NCBI GenBank assembly: GCA_964615375.1
Contig: CAZTOW010000037.1
Span: 1-64,000, forward strand
Direction of reading: 5' to 3'
DNA from: CAZKWG01 sp964615375
GTDB taxonomy: Bacteria > Myxococcota_A > UBA796 > CAZKWG01
Length of the DNA stretch: 64,000 bases
Shown: in pieces, positions 9,572 to 19,565 of the stretch
Position numbering within the stretch: position 1 is the first letter of the stretch
Layout of the letters: each line of letters opens with the position of its first letter
Notes under the pieces: model-generated
The model's input: only the letters and a program-made list of their open reading frames with translations
The model's database searches: none
What the model was told of the DNA's origin: nothing
Made by a program: the position numbers and the translations under genes

Positions 9572-10813
9572 ATGCTCGACCTCACCGATCTCAAGCTGCG
9601 CAAGATCTCCGAGCTCGTGGAGATGGCGCGGGTGCTGCGCGTCGAGAACGCCGCGAGCCTGAAGAAGCAGGAGCTGATCTTCGAGATCCTCCGCAACCAG
9701 CCCGGCAGCGCCAACGCGCGCGGGGAGGGGGTGCTGGAGATCCTGCCCGACGGCTTCGGCTTCCTGCGCGCGCCGGACTGCAACTACCTGGCGGGGCCGG
9801 ACGACATCTACGTCTCGCCGAGCCAGGTCCGACGCTTCAACCTCCGCACCGGCGACACCGTCTCCGGGGTGGTCCGCGCTCCCAAGGAGGGCGAGCGCTA
9901 CTTCGCCCTCATCAAGGTGGAGAGCATCGGCGGACGGAACCCCGACACCGAGCGCGACAAGCTGCTCATCGACAACCTGACCCCCGTGCACCCCAGCCGC
10001 CCGCTGCGCCTGGAGCACCGCCCCGACGGGCTGGGGACCCGGGCCATCGATCTGCTCGCCCCCCTGGGCCTGGGGCAGCGCGCCCTCCTGCTGGCGCCGC
10101 CGCGCGCGGGCCGCACCTCCCTGCTCCGGGAGATCGCCCAGGGGGTCCGCAAGAACCACCCCGAGGCCGCGCTCCTGGTCCTGCTCATCGACGAGCGCCC
10201 GGAGGAGGTCACCGAGATGACCCGCTCCGTCGACGCCGAGGTGCTCTCGTCCACCTTCGACGAGCCGCCCGCCCGCCACGTCCAGGTCGCGGACATGGGC
10301 ATCGAGCGCGCCAAGCGCCTGGTGGAGCAGGGTCGGGACGTGGTCGTGATCATCGACTCGCTCACGCGGCTGGCCCGCGCCTGCCACGCCACGGCGACGG
10401 CGGGCGGGCGCCTCCTGGGCGGGGTGCTGGACGCCGGGGCGGCCCACCGGGTCCGGCGATCCGTGGCGGCGGCGCGGGCGCTGGAGGAGGGGGGCAGCCT
10501 CACCCTCATCGGCGCGGTGCTCACCGACACGGACGCGCGCATCGACGAGGTCACGCTGGATGAGCTGCGCGGCACGGCCAACGCCGAGATCGTCCTCTCC
10601 GGCGCGCTGGCGGAGCTCGGGGTCTTCCCCGCCCTCGAGATCGCCGCCACCCACACGCGCCACGCCGAGCGCCTCGTCGATCCCGGGCGGCTCGCGCGGA
10701 TCGCGCGCTGGCGGAGGAGCCTGCCGGTAGACCCCGCGCAGGCCACGGAGCAGCTCATCGACCGGCTCCGGGCCACGGCCAGCAACAGCGCCCTTCTTGA
10801 CGATCTGCCCTGA
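9572..10813 (+). CDS. rho: Transcription termination factor Rho with altered P-loop
   Basis: A 413-residue Rho, the hexameric RNA translocase that ends transcription. The N-terminal helical domain (ISELVEMARVLRVENAASLK), the cold-shock-like RNA domain (LEILPDGFGFLRAP, IYVSPSQVRRFNLRTGD, residues ~50-115) and the catalytic LLIDERPEEVTEM and LTRLARA motifs are conserved. The Walker A, normally PPKAGKT, reads PPRAGRT, so both Lys are Arg; other near-invariant sites also differ (Q-loop Lys to Arg, LSR to LSG, GTGNMEL to GTANAEI). The arginine-finger position (THTRHAE) is kept. Gene order rho-rpmE-DUF1385-prfA is canonical, so this sits in the usual rho locus; whether a second standard rho exists cannot be seen. 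Confidence 0.93.
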   Translation: MLDLTDLKLRKISELVEMARVLRVENAASLKKQELIFEILRNQPGSANARGEGVLEILPDGFGFLRAPDCNYLAGPDDIYVSPSQVRRFNLRTGDTVSGVVRAPKEGERYFALIKVESIGGRNPDTERDKLLIDNLTPVHPSRPLRLEHRPDGLGTRAIDLLAPLGLGQRALLLAPPRAGRTSLLREIAQGVRKNHPEAALLVLLIDERPEEVTEMTRSVDAEVLSSTFDEPPARHVQVADMGIERAKRLVEQGRDVVVIIDSLTRLARACHATATAGGRLLGGVLDAGAAHRVRRSVAAARALEEGGSLTLIGAVLTDTDARIDEVTLDELRGTANAEIVLSGALAELGVFPALEIAATHTRHAERLVDPGRLARIARWRRSLPVDPAQATEQLIDRLRATASNSALLDDLP

Positions 10814-10915
10814 AGTGACTAACCCTACGGGCCGCCCCATCTGGGGTAAAGGGTTCGCCGTGCAGGGACGCGCGCGCACCCGCCCGCGAGCGGGAGCGAT
10901 AGAGGGAGTAGGGTC

Positions 10916-11128
10916 ATGAAGGAAGGCATTCATCCGAAGTACATGGACTGCAAGGTCTCCTGCGTCTGCGGGAACATCTTCCAGACCCGTTCGGTGATGA
11001 AAGAGATCAAGGTCGAGATCTGCAGCGCCTGTCACCCGTTCTTCACCGGCAAGCAGAAGATCGTGGACACCGCGGGCCGCGTCGAGCGCTTCATGCGCAA
11101 GTACGGGATGGCGCAGACCGAGGCCTAG
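10916..11128 (+). CDS. rpmE: 50S ribosomal protein L31
   Basis: A 70-residue L31 of the zinc-binding (C+) type: VSCVCGNIF near residue 16 and CSACHPFFTGKQK near residue 40 carry the Cys ligands. It sits on the large subunit at the subunit bridge. The start follows GGGAGTAGGGTC. It lies about 100 bases after rho, in the order common to many bacteria, and is followed by a GC-rich hairpin. Confidence 0.97.
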   Translation: MKEGIHPKYMDCKVSCVCGNIFQTRSVMKEIKVEICSACHPFFTGKQKIVDTAGRVERFMRKYGMAQTEA

Positions 11129-11139
11129 CGCCGTCACCG

Positions 11140-11170
11140 GACCCCCGCCCGCGCCCCGCGAGCGGGGGTC
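11140..11170 (+). terminator. GC-rich hairpin after rpmE
   Basis: GACCCCCGC (11140-11148) pairs perfectly with GCGGGGGTC (11162-11170), followed by TCGTGTTT. The U tract is short, so it may be a leaky terminator that lowers transcription into the DUF1385 and prfA genes. Confidence 0.55.
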
Positions 11171-11192
11171 TCGTGTTTCTGGGAGGTCCGGG

Positions 11193-12212
11193 ATGCGGCC
11201 GTACATCGGCGGACAGGCCATCGTCGAGGGCGTGATGATGCGCGCTCCCCGCGCGCTGGCCGCTGCAGTGCGCCGCCCCGACGGCCAGATCGCCGTCCAG
11301 ACCTGGCCCTACCGGCCCATCACCGACCGGCTCCCCTTCCTGAAGCTGCCCGTGCTGCGCGGCGGGGTGGTGCTGGTGGAGTCGCTGGTGCTGGGCATGC
11401 GCGCCCTGTCCTGGTCCGCGGACCAGCAGGCGGAGGCGGAGGGGCAGCGGGACGAGGCGCAGGTGAAGCGCGACCAGCGGGCCATCGCCGGCACCATGGT
11501 GCTGTCGCTGGCGCTGGGCTTCGCCTTCTTCGTGGCGCTGCCTCACCTGCTCACGGCGGGCATCCTCTGGCTGCTGGGCCTGCAGGTGGACGCCGACCAC
11601 CCCCTGTTCCACCTGGTGGACGGGGTGGTCAAGCTGGCGCTCTTCCTGGCCTACCTCGCCGCCATCGGTCGGATGGAGGACATCCGCCGCCTGTTCCAGT
11701 ACCACGGCGCGGAGCACATGAGCATCTACGCCTGGGAGGCCGGGCAGGAGCTCACGGTGGACGGCGTGCGGCGCTGGACGCGCTTCCACCCGCGCTGCGG
11801 CACCAGCTTCCTGCTCTTCGTGGTTCTGGCCAGCATCGCGGTGTTCACGCCGGCCTTCGCCCTGCTCCCGCCGCTGCCCATCGAGAACGCGGTGCTGAAG
11901 AACCTGGCGCAGGTGCTCATCAAGATCCCGCTCATGCTGCCGGTGGCGGGCCTCGCGTATGAGGCCATCCGCTTCTCCGCGCGCTTCTACACCGTGCCCG
12001 TTCTGCGCGCCCTGCTGGCGCCGGGGCTCTGGCTCCAGCGGCTCACCACGCGCGAGCCGGAGGACGCCCAGCTCGAGGTGGCGATCTGCAGCCTGAACGC
12101 CGCCTGGGAGGCGCACATGGCCCAGGGCGTCGAGGATCTGGGGCTGGAGGGCGCGGCCTTCGAGACCGGCGCGGCCGTGGTTCCCTCGCCGGTCTCAGGC
12201 GTTGGAGGCTGA
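11193..12212 (+). CDS. DUF1385 family integral membrane protein
   Basis: A 339-residue membrane protein. The N-terminal signature YIGGQAIVEGVMMRAPRA and the central FQYHGAEHMSIYAWEAG and FHPRCGTSFLLFV are diagnostic of DUF1385. Hydrophobic segments lie near residues 98-130, 145-160, 205-230 and 245-260. The function is unknown in all members, but the gene is persistently found between rpmE and prfA, as here. The start follows GGGAGGTCCGGG. prfA begins one base after its stop, so the two are translationally coupled. Confidence 0.93.
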   Translation: MRPYIGGQAIVEGVMMRAPRALAAAVRRPDGQIAVQTWPYRPITDRLPFLKLPVLRGGVVLVESLVLGMRALSWSADQQAEAEGQRDEAQVKRDQRAIAGTMVLSLALGFAFFVALPHLLTAGILWLLGLQVDADHPLFHLVDGVVKLALFLAYLAAIGRMEDIRRLFQYHGAEHMSIYAWEAGQELTVDGVRRWTRFHPRCGTSFLLFVVLASIAVFTPAFALLPPLPIENAVLKNLAQVLIKIPLMLPVAGLAYEAIRFSARFYTVPVLRALLAPGLWLQRLTTREPEDAQLEVAICSLNAAWEAHMAQGVEDLGLEGAAFETGAAVVPSPVSGVGG

Positions 12213-13316
<1,104 letters not shown>

Positions 13317-13328
13317 GGGCGCCCGGCG

Positions 13329-15344
13329 CTAGGGCCGACCGATCCACACCGGGCTGGTGATCGCCCAGGCGGGCTCCTCCAGCATCGGCGGCGCCGCCTC
13401 CTCGCCCCAGACCACGGCCAGCACCCAGCCGACGGGCAGCGAGGTGTCCGCGAGCGTCACGTCGAGTCGGGTGGGCTCGCCGCCGGAGAGGGTCCAGCGG
13501 GCGAGCTCGACCCCGCCCGTCCCCACCAGCGCCGCCCCGGAGAGCGGCATCCAGGAGGGGGCGTCCACGCGGAGGCGCACGTCGCGGAGCTGCAGGGCCA
13601 GCAGGCGCTCGCCCGGGCCGCGCCCGTCCACGCGCAGGGTGAGGCGGGGGCCGTTGGTGGCGACGGTGGCGCCGGCCACGAGCTGGGCGCCGACGTCCAC
13701 GGTGGAGGGCGCCTCGGGCAGCCCCTCGATCCAGGTCCGCGGGCCCACGGCGGCCACCGGGGCCCAGGCGTCCAGCAGCGCGGCGTAGGTGTCCAGGTCG
13801 GCGAGCCCCGACAGCCGCAGCCCGCGCGGGGGGCGGGCCAGGTCGGGGAGGGAGCCGAGGGCGTCCACCCAGGCGGGCTCGACGACGGCGATCCGGTCGG
13901 CCACGCGGGTCATGGCGTTGAGCAGGGTGTCGGCGTCGATCCCCGGCCAGTCGGCGGCGCCGTGGGCGTGGTCGCGCGCGTCGGGGCTCCAGGGCCAGGC
14001 CACCAGCGCGCCCAGCGTGTCGGTCGCGGCGCGCGAGCCCTGCTCGGCCAGGAGCCAGTCGGCTGTGTGGCGGTCGAAGGCCACGGGCGCCACCTCGTCG
14101 TCGGCGACCAGCACCGCGTAGCCCACGCCCTCGGCGGCGGCGGCGAAGAGCACGTCCTCGGCCCGGCGTCCCTCGTCCGGGTCGGGCCAGCCCTCGCGCC
14201 CGAGGTCCGCCAGCAGGGGCGCGTCCTGGTCGCAGGCGAGGGTGGCGTCCAGCTCCATGACGCCGGAGAGCGTGAGCGCGCCGTAGTAGAGGGCCTCGCA
14301 GGCCGGCCCCGCCCAGACCAGCGCCGTGCCCGCGCCCGGCCCCAGGGGCAGATCCCCGCCGCCGGGGGGCAGGGGCCAGGGCTCGCCGTCCCACAGCAGG
14401 GTGGCGGGCAGATCGGCGCCGTCCTGGTCGACCACCCGCACCCGCAGGAGGCCCTGCTCGCCCAGCGTGAGCGTGAGCCCTTCGGCGGGCAGGCTGGGCT
14501 CTCCGGGCGCGTAGCCCTCGGATGAGGCCCGCAGGCGGACGGCCTCGACGGGGACGCGGCCGGAGAAGGCGCCGTCCACGACCGGGAGGCGGGCCAGCAG
14601 GGCGCCGTCGCCGTCGCTGGCCTCCACCCAGTCCCCCTCCGAGACGCCGGAGACGTCGAGCCCGCGCGGCCACAGGCTGGAGTAGACGTCCTCGCGCGCC
14701 CCGGTCCACAGCCCGCCCGCGCCCTCCCAGGCCAGCCAGCCGCCCAGATCCTCCAGCGCGCCGTCGGCGGCCAGCAGGGGCGCCTCCCCGGGCTCGAGCC
14801 CGTCCGCGCCGAGCTCCACCGTGGATCCGAGGCCCACGCTGCCGGGGGCGGGGACGACCAGGAGTCGGCCGGCGGGGCTGATCTCCAGGTGGTCGCCGTC
14901 CGCGGCCAGGCGGTAGTCCAGGGTGGCCTCCTGGCCGTCCTCCAGGGTGCCGCTCAGCGTGAGGCCCGCGGCCCCGTCCTCGTTCCAGGCGCTGACCTGG
15001 ACCTCGGTGAACCAGAGGCCGTCGAGGGTGGGCGTGGCCTCCACCAGCGCGTCGGAGCCGCCTGCGGGCGCGGCGTCGATCACCGTCCCTCCGGCCAGCC
15101 CGAGCCGGGTCAGCGAGGCGTAGGCGCCACGGATGACGAAGTGGACGCGCGCGTTCTCCAGGCCCCAGTCCCCGGCGCGCCCGTCCCCGCCGGTGGGGGC
15201 CTCCGCCGCGCAGGGCATGCGCCGCGCCCGCACCTCACCCGTGGAGAGGAGGCGCTCGTCGCAGGAGACGGGGTTGCCCTCGTCCCCGCTCCCCGCGGGC
15301 GCGCAGGCCAGCAGCAGCGCGAGCGGGAGGGGGGCCGCGCGCAT
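13329..15344 (-). CDS. Large lipoprotein with degenerate PHP/CehA-like C-terminal domain
   Basis: A 671-residue lipoprotein: signal peptide PLPLALLLAC with the lipobox Cys near residue 14. The middle is beta-sandwich-like. The last ~280 residues follow the CehA/McbA type of PHP metallohydrolase: a DLGREGWPDPDEGRRAED start, ALVAWPWSP, and the end VATNGPRLTLRVDGRGPGE to AITSPVWIGRP. The metal-binding DLHxH motif is missing, so catalysis is doubtful. The start at 15344 lies two bases after the stop of the upstream lipoprotein gene, so the two form an operon. Confidence 0.7.
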   Translation of the reverse strand: MRAAPLPLALLLACAPAGSGDEGNPVSCDERLLSTGEVRARRMPCAAEAPTGGDGRAGDWGLENARVHFVIRGAYASLTRLGLAGGTVIDAAPAGGSDALVEATPTLDGLWFTEVQVSAWNEDGAAGLTLSGTLEDGQEATLDYRLAADGDHLEISPAGRLLVVPAPGSVGLGSTVELGADGLEPGEAPLLAADGALEDLGGWLAWEGAGGLWTGAREDVYSSLWPRGLDVSGVSEGDWVEASDGDGALLARLPVVDGAFSGRVPVEAVRLRASSEGYAPGEPSLPAEGLTLTLGEQGLLRVRVVDQDGADLPATLLWDGEPWPLPPGGGDLPLGPGAGTALVWAGPACEALYYGALTLSGVMELDATLACDQDAPLLADLGREGWPDPDEGRRAEDVLFAAAAEGVGYAVLVADDEVAPVAFDRHTADWLLAEQGSRAATDTLGALVAWPWSPDARDHAHGAADWPGIDADTLLNAMTRVADRIAVVEPAWVDALGSLPDLARPPRGLRLSGLADLDTYAALLDAWAPVAAVGPRTWIEGLPEAPSTVDVGAQLVAGATVATNGPRLTLRVDGRGPGERLLALQLRDVRLRVDAPSWMPLSGAALVGTGGVELARWTLSGGEPTRLDVTLADTSLPVGWVLAVVWGEEAAPPMLEEPAWAITSPVWIGRP

Positions 15345-15346
15345 GC

Positions 15347-16228
15347 TCAGGGCGAGGTCTTCGCGGCGCCGTCCTTGGGAGCGCTCTCGGCGCCCTCGGT
15401 CTTGCCGCCCTCCGCCTCGCCGGCCTCGGCCGCGGCGCCCTCCTCGGCCTTGCCCTGGCCGGTGGGGGCGTTGGGGTCGGCGCCCTCCCAGCGGACCTCG
15501 GCGAGGCGCAGCTTCACGGTGGTCCAGCCCTCGGGGAGGTTGGGGGCCTTGAAGGTCCAGGCGCGGGTCTCGCCGGGGGCGATGGGGGTGTCGAAGCCGG
15601 GGGGCAGGGGCAGGGCCTCGGGGAGGCGCTTGGCCACCACCGGCCACTCGCGGGAGGTCAGCAGGCTGCCGTCCTCCTTGAGGAACTGCGCGGCCAGGAC
15701 CATGTGGCGGGCCGGGCGGTTGCCCTTGTTGGTGACGGGGGCGGTGAACTGCCAGGCGTCCAGCGCGCCCTTGGGGTCGCCCGCGGCGTTGACCTGGGTC
15801 CGGGTGACCTCGCCGATGCCGACGTTCTGGGCCTCGCGCGCCGCGGAGAGCCGGCGCTGGGCGGTCAGCAGCAGCTTGCGGTCCGACTTGCTGTAGTCGT
15901 CGACCACCTTCTGCCAGCCCTCCACGCTGTCCTGGGCCTCCGCCCAGGAGACCAGGAGGGGCTTGCGCTCCTTCATCGCCAGATCACGGGCCTTGCCCTT
16001 CGTGTACTTCGCGACGAAGGCGTCGTAGGCCTCCAGCGTGCCCTTCTTGCGGACCTCCTCCAGCTCGAGCTCGGCGAGCCGGGCCTTCGCCTGGCCGCTC
16101 CGCGCGTGATCGGGGTTCTCCGAGAGGAACTTCTCATAAGCCTCGATCGTGTCCAGCTTGCGCGCGTCCTCGTAGGGGTCGGCGCAGCCGGTGAGCAGGG
16201 CGATGAGCAGCAGGGCGGGCAGGGACAT
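15347..16228 (-). CDS. TPR-like lipoprotein
   Basis: A 293-residue lipoprotein with signal peptide MSLPALLLIALLTGC. Residues ~18-130 contain repeated helical pairs of the kind TIEAYEKFLSENPDHARSGQ and TLEAYDAFVAKYTKGKA, typical of TPR-like repeats that hold protein partners. Residues ~135-250 look like a beta domain (TAPVTNKGNRPARHMVLAAQ, then PGETRAWTFK). The tail after ~255 is low-complexity (Ala, Glu, Gly, Lys). It is the first gene of a two-gene unit with the PHP-like lipoprotein; function unknown, probably periplasmic. Confidence 0.75.
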   Translation of the reverse strand: MSLPALLLIALLTGCADPYEDARKLDTIEAYEKFLSENPDHARSGQAKARLAELELEEVRKKGTLEAYDAFVAKYTKGKARDLAMKERKPLLVSWAEAQDSVEGWQKVVDDYSKSDRKLLLTAQRRLSAAREAQNVGIGEVTRTQVNAAGDPKGALDAWQFTAPVTNKGNRPARHMVLAAQFLKEDGSLLTSREWPVVAKRLPEALPLPPGFDTPIAPGETRAWTFKAPNLPEGWTTVKLRLAEVRWEGADPNAPTGQGKAEEGAAAEAGEAEGGKTEGAESAPKDGAAKTSP

Positions 16229-16312
16229 GGGGGGCTCCTCACTCGGGGCAAGATCTAACCGATGCGCGGTGTTCGGGTGTGATATCGGGACGGCACAGCA
16301 GTGGAGGACATG

Positions 16313-16555
16313 ATGCAGACGATCACCATCCCCGTGGCCGGAATGAGCTGCGGGGGCTGCGTGGCCAGCGTGCAGAAGGCGGTGGGTCGGCTCGGGGGCG
16401 TGGCGGAGGCGAAGGCTGAGCTCCAGCCGGGGCAGGTCACGGTGCGCTTCGACCCGTCGGTGGTGAGTCTGCCCGCTATCGTGGAGAGCGTGGAGGACGC
16501 GGGCTACAGTGTGCCGGCCGGCTGGCAGGCGCCCGCCGCGGCGGAGAGGTCGTGA
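16313..16555 (+). CDS. Heavy-metal-associated (CopZ-like) protein
   Basis: An 80-residue single HMA domain with the ferredoxin-like pattern and the metal-binding motif GMSCGGC (residues ~10-16), as in copper chaperones and P-type ATPase N-termini. It probably binds Cu(I) in the cytoplasm and passes it on. I chose the ATG at 16313 because GGAGG (16303-16307) lies five bases upstream; the GTG at 16301 would start inside that site. No copper ATPase is adjacent. The next gene overlaps it by one base. Confidence 0.88.
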   Translation: MQTITIPVAGMSCGGCVASVQKAVGRLGGVAEAKAELQPGQVTVRFDPSVVSLPAIVESVEDAGYSVPAGWQAPAAAERS

Positions 16556-16812
16556 TGACGAGGTCCCTGTTCAGCATCTTCGCGGCGCTCGCGCTCGCGG
16601 CGACCCCGGCGGCGCTCGCCGACACGGGCGACACCTCCGACAGCGGGGAGGAGACCGAGACGGGCGATACCGGCTACGTGGACACGGGCAGCCTCCAGGA
16701 GGCGTACTCCCTCTCCGAGCGCACGGGCGAGGAGGGGGGCTGCGGCCTCGGGTCCAAGGCGCTGCTCCTGCTCCCGGTGGCGGGTCTGCTGGCGCGTCGC
16801 CGCCGCGCCTGA
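16555..16812 (+). CDS. Small exported protein with MYXO-CTERM-like tail
   Basis: An 85-residue protein: signal peptide (SLFSIFAALALAATPAALA), a Thr/Asp/Gly/Glu-rich low-complexity middle (DTGDTSDSGEETETGDTG), and a C-terminus made of GGCGLGS, a hydrophobic stretch LLLLPVAGLLA and RRRRA, which is the MYXO-CTERM layout. The mature part is barely 35 residues. Start ATG overlaps the HMA stop by one base (TGATG), with GAGAGG upstream. Function unknown; linkage suggests a connection to metal handling, but this is inference. Confidence 0.7.
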   Translation: MTRSLFSIFAALALAATPAALADTGDTSDSGEETETGDTGYVDTGSLQEAYSLSERTGEEGGCGLGSKALLLLPVAGLLARRRRA

Positions 16813-16821
16813 GCGCCTCCG

Positions 16822-18471
16822 CTACGAGTCGTTGCGGAGCTTCCAGTCCAGCACGAGGCAGCTCACCGGCGGGGGGAGGTTCTCCTCGCCGATGATCTTG
16901 CCCGCCTCCTTGGCGTTGCCCTTCAGCACGGCGAAGCAGGGCACCGCGATGGCCTTGGCGATGGTGCGGGCGGTCTGGTCCAGCACCCACTTGCCGCCGT
17001 CGCCCTGACTGCTCAGCACGGTGCCGGTAAAGGTCTGGGTGAAGTCGATCCCGCCGTCCTTGACGGTGAGATCGTTGTTCACGAGCTCCGCCGACCAGTA
17101 CTTGGCCACGCGGGCGGTGGGGCTCCACTGGATGGTGTCCTCGGGGAGCTTCGCGCCCTTCTTGCCGAGCTGCTTCGCCATGGACCGGATGAGCTGGCTG
17201 TTGCGGGTGCGGTCGTCGTCGCCCTGTAGGAAGAGGCAGGCGCTCCGGCCCTCGCGGATGGGGTCGAGCCCGGTCTCCAGCGTGCCCTCGGGCAGGAGGG
17301 CGGCGGGGTCGAAGCCCTGCATGGTCTTGAGCAGCAGCTCCTCGCGCTTCGCCTTGTCGTCGTTGACGGTCTCGTAGTCGCGCTGCACGAGGGCGTCGGG
17401 GGAGGCGTTCAGGCCGAAGTTCCGCGCCTGCCGGTAAGACATGCGCAGCAGGCCGCGTCCGCACATCTCCATCTTCTCGCTGTCCTCGATCTCGCGGAAC
17501 TCGGTGCGGATGGGGCCGGGGTCGGCGCCCAGCCACATGAGCATCCGCGCGCTCTCCACGTCGATGTCCTCCTCCTTGAAGAGGAGCTCGCGCCAGTTGG
17601 CGAACTCGCTGGCCTTCTGGCCCTTGGCGTTGACCAGCCAGTCCCAGGGCTTCGGGTCCAGGAAGTAGTTCTTCGTGGCGCTCTGCACGGCGGCGCGCAG
17701 GTCGCTGTCGCTCTCCAGGGCGGTGCCCAGCAGCGGGCTCGCCGTGATCGACGCGGCGAGCTCGTGGAACTTGAGATCACCCCCGGACTCGGAGAGGGCG
17801 CGGGCGATCTCGAGCTGCTGCGTGCAGCTCTCCGCGCTCTTGGTGACCCGGGTGACCTCGGTCTGGTACTTCTTCCGGCTGCAGAAGGCGAAGCCGCCGA
17901 AGATGTAGCCGCCCAGGATCGCCACGCCGAGGAAGATGTTTCGGGGCTGGTAGATGGCGCCGGACTTGATGAAGACCCAGGCGCGCTGGGCCATCTGGGC
18001 CGGGCCGTGGGTGAGGATGGTGGACCAGGCCTGTCGCTTTCCTTCGGCCGCCATGGTGGCGGCGGTGAGGCGGCGGCGCCCGGTGCGCACCTTCTTCTCG
18101 GCCTCGCGCTTCTCCACCACCTCCGGCGGCAGCACGTCCAGCTCGATGATGAAGCGGGGGCCGTCGGCGGTCACCAGGGAGAAGGCGTCACCCGGCCGCA
18201 CGGCGGTCGGGGTGAGCACCTGGCTCGGGCGGCGCTCGCCCGGCTTCCAGAGGAAGATGGTCGCCGTGCGCTCGGCCGGCGTCAGAATGAGGCTGTTGTC
18301 GCGCTGGCGGAGCAGCTTGGCGTGCTCGGAGAGCACCCCCAGCGACTCGGAGAGCACGATGTGGCACCGCTCGTTGTTCGAGCCGAGCCGCACCTCGAGC
18401 CCCTCGAAGGGGCCGAAGCGCGTCCCGCCGAACTCCGGCGCCAGCCGCAGATAGGTGACCAGCTCGTCCAT
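16822..18471 (-). CDS. FHA-domain membrane protein of unknown function
   Basis: A 549-residue protein. Residues ~1-115 have an FHA-like pattern (VRLGSNNERCHIVLSES, then LSEHAKLL, then PGDAFSLVTADGPRF), a fold that usually reads phosphothreonine. A single membrane segment lies near 178-198 (NIFLGVAILGGYIFGGFAFC). The rest (~200-549) is an unrecognised, mostly helical region ending in a beta-rich part with one Cys. The start at 18471 was chosen because it begins the FHA strand. It is divergent from the next membrane-protein gene across 92 bases and convergent with the small MYXO-CTERM-like gene. Confidence 0.65.
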   Translation of the reverse strand: MDELVTYLRLAPEFGGTRFGPFEGLEVRLGSNNERCHIVLSESLGVLSEHAKLLRQRDNSLILTPAERTATIFLWKPGERRPSQVLTPTAVRPGDAFSLVTADGPRFIIELDVLPPEVVEKREAEKKVRTGRRRLTAATMAAEGKRQAWSTILTHGPAQMAQRAWVFIKSGAIYQPRNIFLGVAILGGYIFGGFAFCSRKKYQTEVTRVTKSAESCTQQLEIARALSESGGDLKFHELAASITASPLLGTALESDSDLRAAVQSATKNYFLDPKPWDWLVNAKGQKASEFANWRELLFKEEDIDVESARMLMWLGADPGPIRTEFREIEDSEKMEMCGRGLLRMSYRQARNFGLNASPDALVQRDYETVNDDKAKREELLLKTMQGFDPAALLPEGTLETGLDPIREGRSACLFLQGDDDRTRNSQLIRSMAKQLGKKGAKLPEDTIQWSPTARVAKYWSAELVNNDLTVKDGGIDFTQTFTGTVLSSQGDGGKWVLDQTARTIAKAIAVPCFAVLKGNAKEAGKIIGEENLPPPVSCLVLDWKLRNDS

Positions 18472-18563
18472 TCCCGACTCCGGCGCACATGCTACCACCG
18501 CGAGCCCCCTCGGTGGTACAGTGACGAGCGCGGCGCGCCGGACGCGCCAGGGGTCAGGTCCTC

Positions 18564-19565
18564 GTGAACATCTTCCTCCTCCCCTACACCTGGACACGGC
18601 ACCTCGCGATGGCGCTGTGGTGCGGCGCCGCGGGGCTGCTGGCCTGGTGGCTGGCGCTCTCCTGGGTGGTGCTCATCGGGCCGAGCTGGTCGCCGGACTG
18701 GGACGGCCCCATCCTCCTCTGCGCGATCTCGGTGGCCATCGCTGGCGCGAACCTGATCGGCGAGGGCAACCTGATGCGCCTGCCCATGGGGAAGCGGATC
18801 GGCCGCACCGTCCTGGGGATGGGCATCTCCGGCCTCATGACCTTCGGCTGGTACTGGGGCTGGCACAAGATCGCGCTCGGACTGCTGTTCACGGGCGATC
18901 TGATCGCCAAGGACGCGGTCGACGACAGCCTCGTCAGCCTGCGCTACCGCCTGGGCGCCTTCGTGATGGGCGGCTTCGCCTGCGGGCTGGGGCCGATGAT
19001 CGTGCGCAAGGGCAAGGGCTGGTTCACCCACATGCTCTCGGGCGTCGCCTCGGGCTTCGCCGCGGCGGCGGCCTGGTACGCGATGAACCAGGCCCTCCAC
19101 CGGGACCTGTACCTGGGCGGCGCGGCGATGGGCGTGGCCTGGGGCTTCACCTTCGGGCTGCTGGCCTGGGGCATCCCCGACAGCCTCTACGCCGGCTGGA
19201 TCCGCGTGCTGGTCGGCGGGCGGAACGGGCGGCGCATCCCCATCGACGCTCGGGACGGCACGGCGCGCGAGCGCTTCGTGGGTCACTTCCCGCGGGGGCT
19301 CGACCTGTTCCAGCCCATCGACGAGGGCGTGATGGAGCTGCACGTCTCGGTGACCGTGGACAGCGAGCAGCGCTACCGTGCCCGCGGCCTGACCTTGCAG
19401 CCCACGCTGGTCAAGCGCTTCCTGGAGAAGGTGGACCTGCGCTACGACCCGCGCCGGCCCGCCCCGCTGGAGACGAAGCTGAGCAGCGGAGACCGCATCC
19501 TCATGGGCCAGGGGCAGGCGAGCTCGGAGATCGAGTTCATCATGCTCCCCCGGGAGGAGCAGTGA
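18564..19565 (+). CDS. Polytopic membrane protein with soluble C-terminal domain
   Basis: A 333-residue protein with about six hydrophobic segments between residues 12 and 215 (for example GLLAWWLALSWVVLIG and AAMGVAWGFTFGLLAWGI). The C-terminal ~120 residues are soluble, begin RIPIDARDGTARERFVGHF, and end with SGDRILMG and IEFIMLPRE, which recalls the end of an FHA fold but lacks the Gly-Arg/Ser-His core. The start is GTG at 18564. The VWA lipoprotein gene overlaps its stop by four bases, so they are co-translated. Function unknown. Confidence 0.65.
   Translation: MNIFLLPYTWTRHLAMALWCGAAGLLAWWLALSWVVLIGPSWSPDWDGPILLCAISVAIAGANLIGEGNLMRLPMGKRIGRTVLGMGISGLMTFGWYWGWHKIALGLLFTGDLIAKDAVDDSLVSLRYRLGAFVMGGFACGLGPMIVRKGKGWFTHMLSGVASGFAAAAAWYAMNQALHRDLYLGGAAMGVAWGFTFGLLAWGIPDSLYAGWIRVLVGGRNGRRIPIDARDGTARERFVGHFPRGLDLFQPIDEGVMELHVSVTVDSEQRYRARGLTLQPTLVKRFLEKVDLRYDPRRPAPLETKLSSGDRILMGQGQASSEIEFIMLPREEQ

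Noticed and set aside
10814..10915. Riboswitch or L31 leader structure before rpmE
   Set aside because: CCCCATCTGGGG forms only a strained loop and no conserved motif could be recognised.
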